64,000 bases of DNA from JAWKSY01 sp041402125 (GTDB taxonomy: Bacteria; Planctomycetota; GCA-002687715; DRQF01). Numbering within the stretch: the stretch's first letter is position 1; each line of letters opens with the position of its first letter. The stretch covers positions 1 through 64,000 of the forward strand of contig JAWKSY010000022.1 in NCBI GenBank assembly GCA_041402125.1. Direction: 5' to 3'. The translations under genes were made by a program, and so were the position numbers. The notes under the pieces are model-generated. The model saw only the letters and a list, made by a program, of their open reading frames with translations, was not told where the DNA came from and ran no database searches. This document shows positions 61,340 to 64,000 of this stretch, piece by piece.

Positions 61340-62335
61340 ATGCGCCTCTTCGTCTGGATGTTCGCCCTCGGAGTCACGGGAGCCGTCGTGGCCCTCGTGC
61401 TCGGGGCCTTGCGCGCCGAGCGGCGCCCGCCGACCCTGCCTCGCGTGGAGGCGGAGGGAGCGGCCCGCCGCGTGATCTCGAGCGACGGCGTCACGCTCGA
61501 GTTCGCGCGACCGCCGCGCCTGATCCTGCCCACGAACGCGAGCGTCGTCGACCTGCTCGATGCCCTGGTGGGCCCCGAGCGCATCGCGGCGCTGCCCGAA
61601 CAGGCCTTCCGCTGGTCGCGCCTCGCGCGCGACCGGGCCGGCTACGAGAAGCACCCCGTCTTCGCCCAGTACGAGGCCGAGACGGTCCTGGACCTCGCGC
61701 CCGATCTCGTCATCGCCTCGGCCTTCAACAACCCCGACACCCACGCGCGGCTCCGCGAGCGCGGCGTCGCGGTGCTGCGACTCGACGTCCGCAACTCCCT
61801 CGACGACGTCATGAAGGCGCTGCGGATGCTGGGATCCTTGCTCGGCGTCGAGGAGCGCGCGGAGACGGTCTGCGCGGAGATCGAGGCCCGGCGGGAGCGG
61901 TTGTGCGCCGACGCGGCCGACCTCGACGGCATCACCGCCGTCTCCTACTCGAACGTCGGGAGCGGCGGCTGGAGCTTCGGCGCCGACTCCACGATCGACG
62001 AGGTCTTCCGCCTCGCCGGCCTCCGCAACGCGGCGGCGCGGGGCGGGCGCACGGGGTCGATCACGATGAGCTTCGAACAACTCGTCGATCTCGATCCGGA
62101 CCTGGTCGTGATGGGCGGGGACGAGGGGCAGTCGACGAGCGCCGAGGTGCTGCGCGGCGAGGCCGCGCTCGACGGTCTGCGCGCGCGGCGCCGGGACGCC
62201 TTCGTCATCCTGCCGCCCGAGCTCGCCTCGACGAGCTCGCAGGAGATGCTGACCGCGGCGGAGTTCCTCGTCGGCGAGGTGCGGCGGCTGCGGGAGGCGG
62301 GCCGGATCGAGCGGAGGCCCGGCGATGGCCGCTGA
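61340..62335 (+). CDS. Periplasmic binding protein of an iron-chelate/haem/B12-type ABC importer
   Basis: A 331-residue BtuF/FhuD-like substrate-binding protein. A hydrophobic N-terminal stretch (about 4-24) anchors or exports it; there is no lipobox. Two lobes joined by a helix are shown by VIASAFNNPD, the ETVLDLAPDLV pattern and VVMGGDEGQSTSAEVLRG. It delivers ligand to the permease at 62325, whose ATG lies 11 nt inside this gene. Ligand is not assignable from sequence; the class covers siderophores, haem and cobalamin. Confidence 0.88.
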   Translation: MRLFVWMFALGVTGAVVALVLGALRAERRPPTLPRVEAEGAARRVISSDGVTLEFARPPRLILPTNASVVDLLDALVGPERIAALPEQAFRWSRLARDRAGYEKHPVFAQYEAETVLDLAPDLVIASAFNNPDTHARLRERGVAVLRLDVRNSLDDVMKALRMLGSLLGVEERAETVCAEIEARRERLCADAADLDGITAVSYSNVGSGGWSFGADSTIDEVFRLAGLRNAAARGGRTGSITMSFEQLVDLDPDLVVMGGDEGQSTSAEVLRGEAALDGLRARRRDAFVILPPELASTSSQEMLTAAEFLVGEVRRLREAGRIERRPGDGR

Positions 62336-63398
62336 GCGCCCGCGGATCCCGCTCGCGCCCGCGCTGATCGGCCTGGGCTCCCTCGTCGTCCTCCTCGTGA
62401 TCGCCTCCGTCGCCTGGGGGCGGACGGGACGGCTCGGGATGACCGAGGCGACGCGCGGCATCCTCGCCGCCCTCGGACTCGTCGAGGACGACGGGCTCGC
62501 GGCGGCGAAGGCCTCGCTGCGACTCTGGCAGGCGCTCACCACCGCGGGCGTCGGCGCCGCGATGGCGCTCGCGGGCGCGCTCCTGCAGGGCATCTTCCGC
62601 AACGGGCTCGCCGCGCCCTCGATCATCGGCGTGACGGGCGGCGCGAGCCTCGGCGCGGCGGGCGCCGTCCTCGTCCTCGGCGGCTACGCGCCGACCTTCG
62701 TCTCCTCCGGCGCCCAGGGCCACGCCCACCTCGCCGTCGCGGCCGCCTCCTTCATCGGGGCGCTCGGCGTCACCGCGCTCATCGTCTCGCTCGCGACGCG
62801 GGCGGGGCGGATCTCGGTGCCGACGCTCCTCCTCGCCGGCATCGCCGTCAACGCCTGCTGCGGCGGGCTCCTCGCGCTGATCCAGGCGATCACGCAGCAG
62901 GACTACGAGATCGCGCGGGCGATCTTCCTCTGGACCTTCGGCTCGCTCGAGGACAAGGCGCCCGTCCACGCCGCGAGCATCGGCGGGGCGCTCCTGGCCG
63001 CGCTCCTCGCGATCCCCTTCCTCGCCACCGAGCTCGATCTCTTCGCCGGCGGCGAGGACGACGCCCGCGGCCTGGGCGTGCGCCCCGAGCGCACGAAGGC
63101 GCTCGCGATCATCGTGGCGACGCTCCTCGCCGCGGTGTCGGTGGCGGTGGCGGGCCAGATCGTCTTCGTCGGCCTCGTCGTGCCCCACCTCGCGCGCATC
63201 CTCTTCGGGCGCTCGCACCGTCGGCTCCTGCCGCTGGTCCTGCTGAGCGGCGCCGTCTTCCTGCTCGGCGCCGAGTGGGCCCAGACCGCGCTCCTCGGCG
63301 ACCGCAGCCTGCGTCCCGGCGTCCTGATGTCGCTGATCGGCGGCCCCTTCTTCCTCTCGCTCCTGGTCTCGCGCCGGGGGGAGCTGCGCGGATGGTGA
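62325..63398 (+). CDS. FecCD-family ABC transporter permease
   Basis: A 357-residue inner-membrane permease with about ten hydrophobic segments. Signature stretches: LWQALTTAGVGAAMALAGAL, LLQGIFRNGLAAPSIIGVTG, GASLGAA, LLLAGIAVNACCGGLLALIQ, VAVAGQIVFVGLVVPHLARI and the C-terminal DRSLRPGVLMSLIGGPFFLS. It overlaps the binding-protein gene by 11 nt and the ATPase gene by 7 nt, so the three are translationally coupled. Confidence 0.95.
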   Translation: MAAERPRIPLAPALIGLGSLVVLLVIASVAWGRTGRLGMTEATRGILAALGLVEDDGLAAAKASLRLWQALTTAGVGAAMALAGALLQGIFRNGLAAPSIIGVTGGASLGAAGAVLVLGGYAPTFVSSGAQGHAHLAVAAASFIGALGVTALIVSLATRAGRISVPTLLLAGIAVNACCGGLLALIQAITQQDYEIARAIFLWTFGSLEDKAPVHAASIGGALLAALLAIPFLATELDLFAGGEDDARGLGVRPERTKALAIIVATLLAAVSVAVAGQIVFVGLVVPHLARILFGRSHRRLLPLVLLSGAVFLLGAEWAQTALLGDRSLRPGVLMSLIGGPFFLSLLVSRRGELRGW

Positions 63399-64000
63399 GC
63401 CTGCTCGCGACGGAGGGCCTCTCGCTCGGCTACGCCGACGAGGACGCGGTGGTGGAGGGGCTCGACTTCGAGCTCCGCCCGGGCGAGCTCGTCGCGCTCA
63501 TCGGCCCGAACGGGGCGGGGAAGAGCACCGTGCTGCGGGCCTTCTCCGGCGCCCTCGTCCCGCGCGCGGGGCGGGTCCTCGTGGGCGGCGAGCCGCTCGC
63601 CCGGCTGCCGGCGCGGGAGCGGGCGCGCCGTGTCGCGCATCTGCCGCAGGAGCCGCGCGGTCTCGGCGACCTGCTCGTCGCGGACTTCGTCGCCGGCGGT
63701 CGCTACGCCCACCGGGGCCGCTTCGGCGGCGATCCGCGGGGCGCCGCGGTCTGCCGCGAGGCTCTCGAGCGCGTCGGCCTCTCGGGCGAGCGCGACCGCC
63801 TGCTCTTCGAGCTCTCCGGCGGACAGCAGCAGCGGGCGCTCCTCGCCCGGGCGCTCGCGCAGGAGGCGCCGGCGCTGCTCGTCGACGAGCCGACGAGCTC
63901 GCTCGACGCGCGACATCAGATCGCGACCTTCGCGCTCCTCCGGGAACTCGCCGACGGCGGGCGCGGCGTCCTCGCGGTGACCCACGACCTCAACCTCGCG
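63392..64000 (+). CDS. ABC transporter ATP-binding protein (partial, C-terminus beyond window)
   Basis: 203 codons are visible. It powers the FecCD importer. Walker A is GPNGAGKST (38-46), the Q-loop is at Q86 (LPQE), the signature LSGGQQQR starts at 141, Walker B ends DE at 165-166 (LLVDEPTSSLD), and the switch histidine is H198 (VTHDLNLA), all in the right order. The ATG at 63392 lies 7 nt inside the permease gene; a GTG at 63395 is an alternative. Only the short C-terminal tail is missing. Confidence 0.95.
   Translation, partial: MVSLLATEGLSLGYADEDAVVEGLDFELRPGELVALIGPNGAGKSTVLRAFSGALVPRAGRVLVGGEPLARLPARERARRVAHLPQEPRGLGDLLVADFVAGGRYAHRGRFGGDPRGAAVCREALERVGLSGERDRLLFELSGGQQQRALLARALAQEAPALLVDEPTSSLDARHQIATFALLRELADGGRGVLAVTHDLNLA

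Noticed and set aside
58456..61584. Long minus-strand frame over the GH29 region
   Set aside because: Arg/Pro-rich shadow; the plus strand carries DinB and GH29 with catalytic residues.

Overview
The window is one contiguous stretch of a very GC-rich, gene-dense bacterial chromosome. Nearly every gap between genes is under 200 bp, and no rRNA, tRNA, CRISPR array, prophage or transposase gene was recognised. The gene mix points to Planctomycetota or a close PVC-type lineage: a DUF1592-type cytochrome/DUF1552 Tat-protein pair, GH95 and GH29 fucosidases, a formylglycine sulfatase, a Tricorn protease homologue, an ECF sigma factor fused to a membrane span and a large extracytoplasmic part, and many secreted proteins with carboxypeptidase-regulatory-like or PA14 modules. 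This taxonomic call is an inference from families, not a database match.

Layout. 1-12.6 kb: partial secreted phosphatase, aquaporin, ispH, a membrane protein/winged-helix regulator pair, the membrane-anchored ECF sigma factor, an NSS sodium symporter, a secreted M20 amidohydrolase, a sigma/anti-sigma pair, an Xre-RES toxin-antitoxin operon with a palindromic operator, and sixA overlapping the toxin. 12.7-21 kb (minus strand): AbgT carrier with a locally frame-scrambled segment, nucleotide-translocase-like permease, Tat-exported epimerase, multi-zinc-finger protein, GH95 fucosidase. 21-29 kb: acyltransferase, TetR regulator, methyltransferase, membrane hydrolase, sulfatase, ribosomal proteins S14 and L31B, a 67-aa protein resembling the ends of a flagellar rod protein, an FAD oxidoreductase. 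29-41 kb: a kinase, Tricorn, an SDR, a frameshifted propeller/M28/PDZ peptidase, a phosphoesterase, two carboxypeptidase-regulatory-type proteins and a DUF1232 protein. 41-52 kb: lipoprotein propeller, map, cysS, PhoD-like enzyme, DksA-like protein with a structured leader, the DUF1552/DUF1592 pair, and a secreted protein with three CC-x2-C metal-site repeats. 52-64 kb: a VOC protein, a divergent pair of paralogous 905-aa secreted HExxH proteins, DinB, GH29, and a siderophore/haem/B12-type ABC importer cut by the window end.

Systems. Fucose release plus sulfatase capacity suggests use of sulfated fucans. Secreted peptidases (Tricorn, M28, M20, two HExxH proteins) suggest protein scavenging with export of many enzymes. 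Five copies of a 29-bp palindrome built on GGGGTCAGACCCC sit in three intergenic spots, abutting or overlapping stop codons at two of them. The strongest candidates for new biology are the divergent HExxH paralogues, the triple-repeat metal protein, the sigma factor fusion, the 29-bp palindromes, the possible small RNA before rpsN and the hairpin leader of the DksA-like gene. Two genes (AbgT and M28) show frame disruptions that may be assembly errors.
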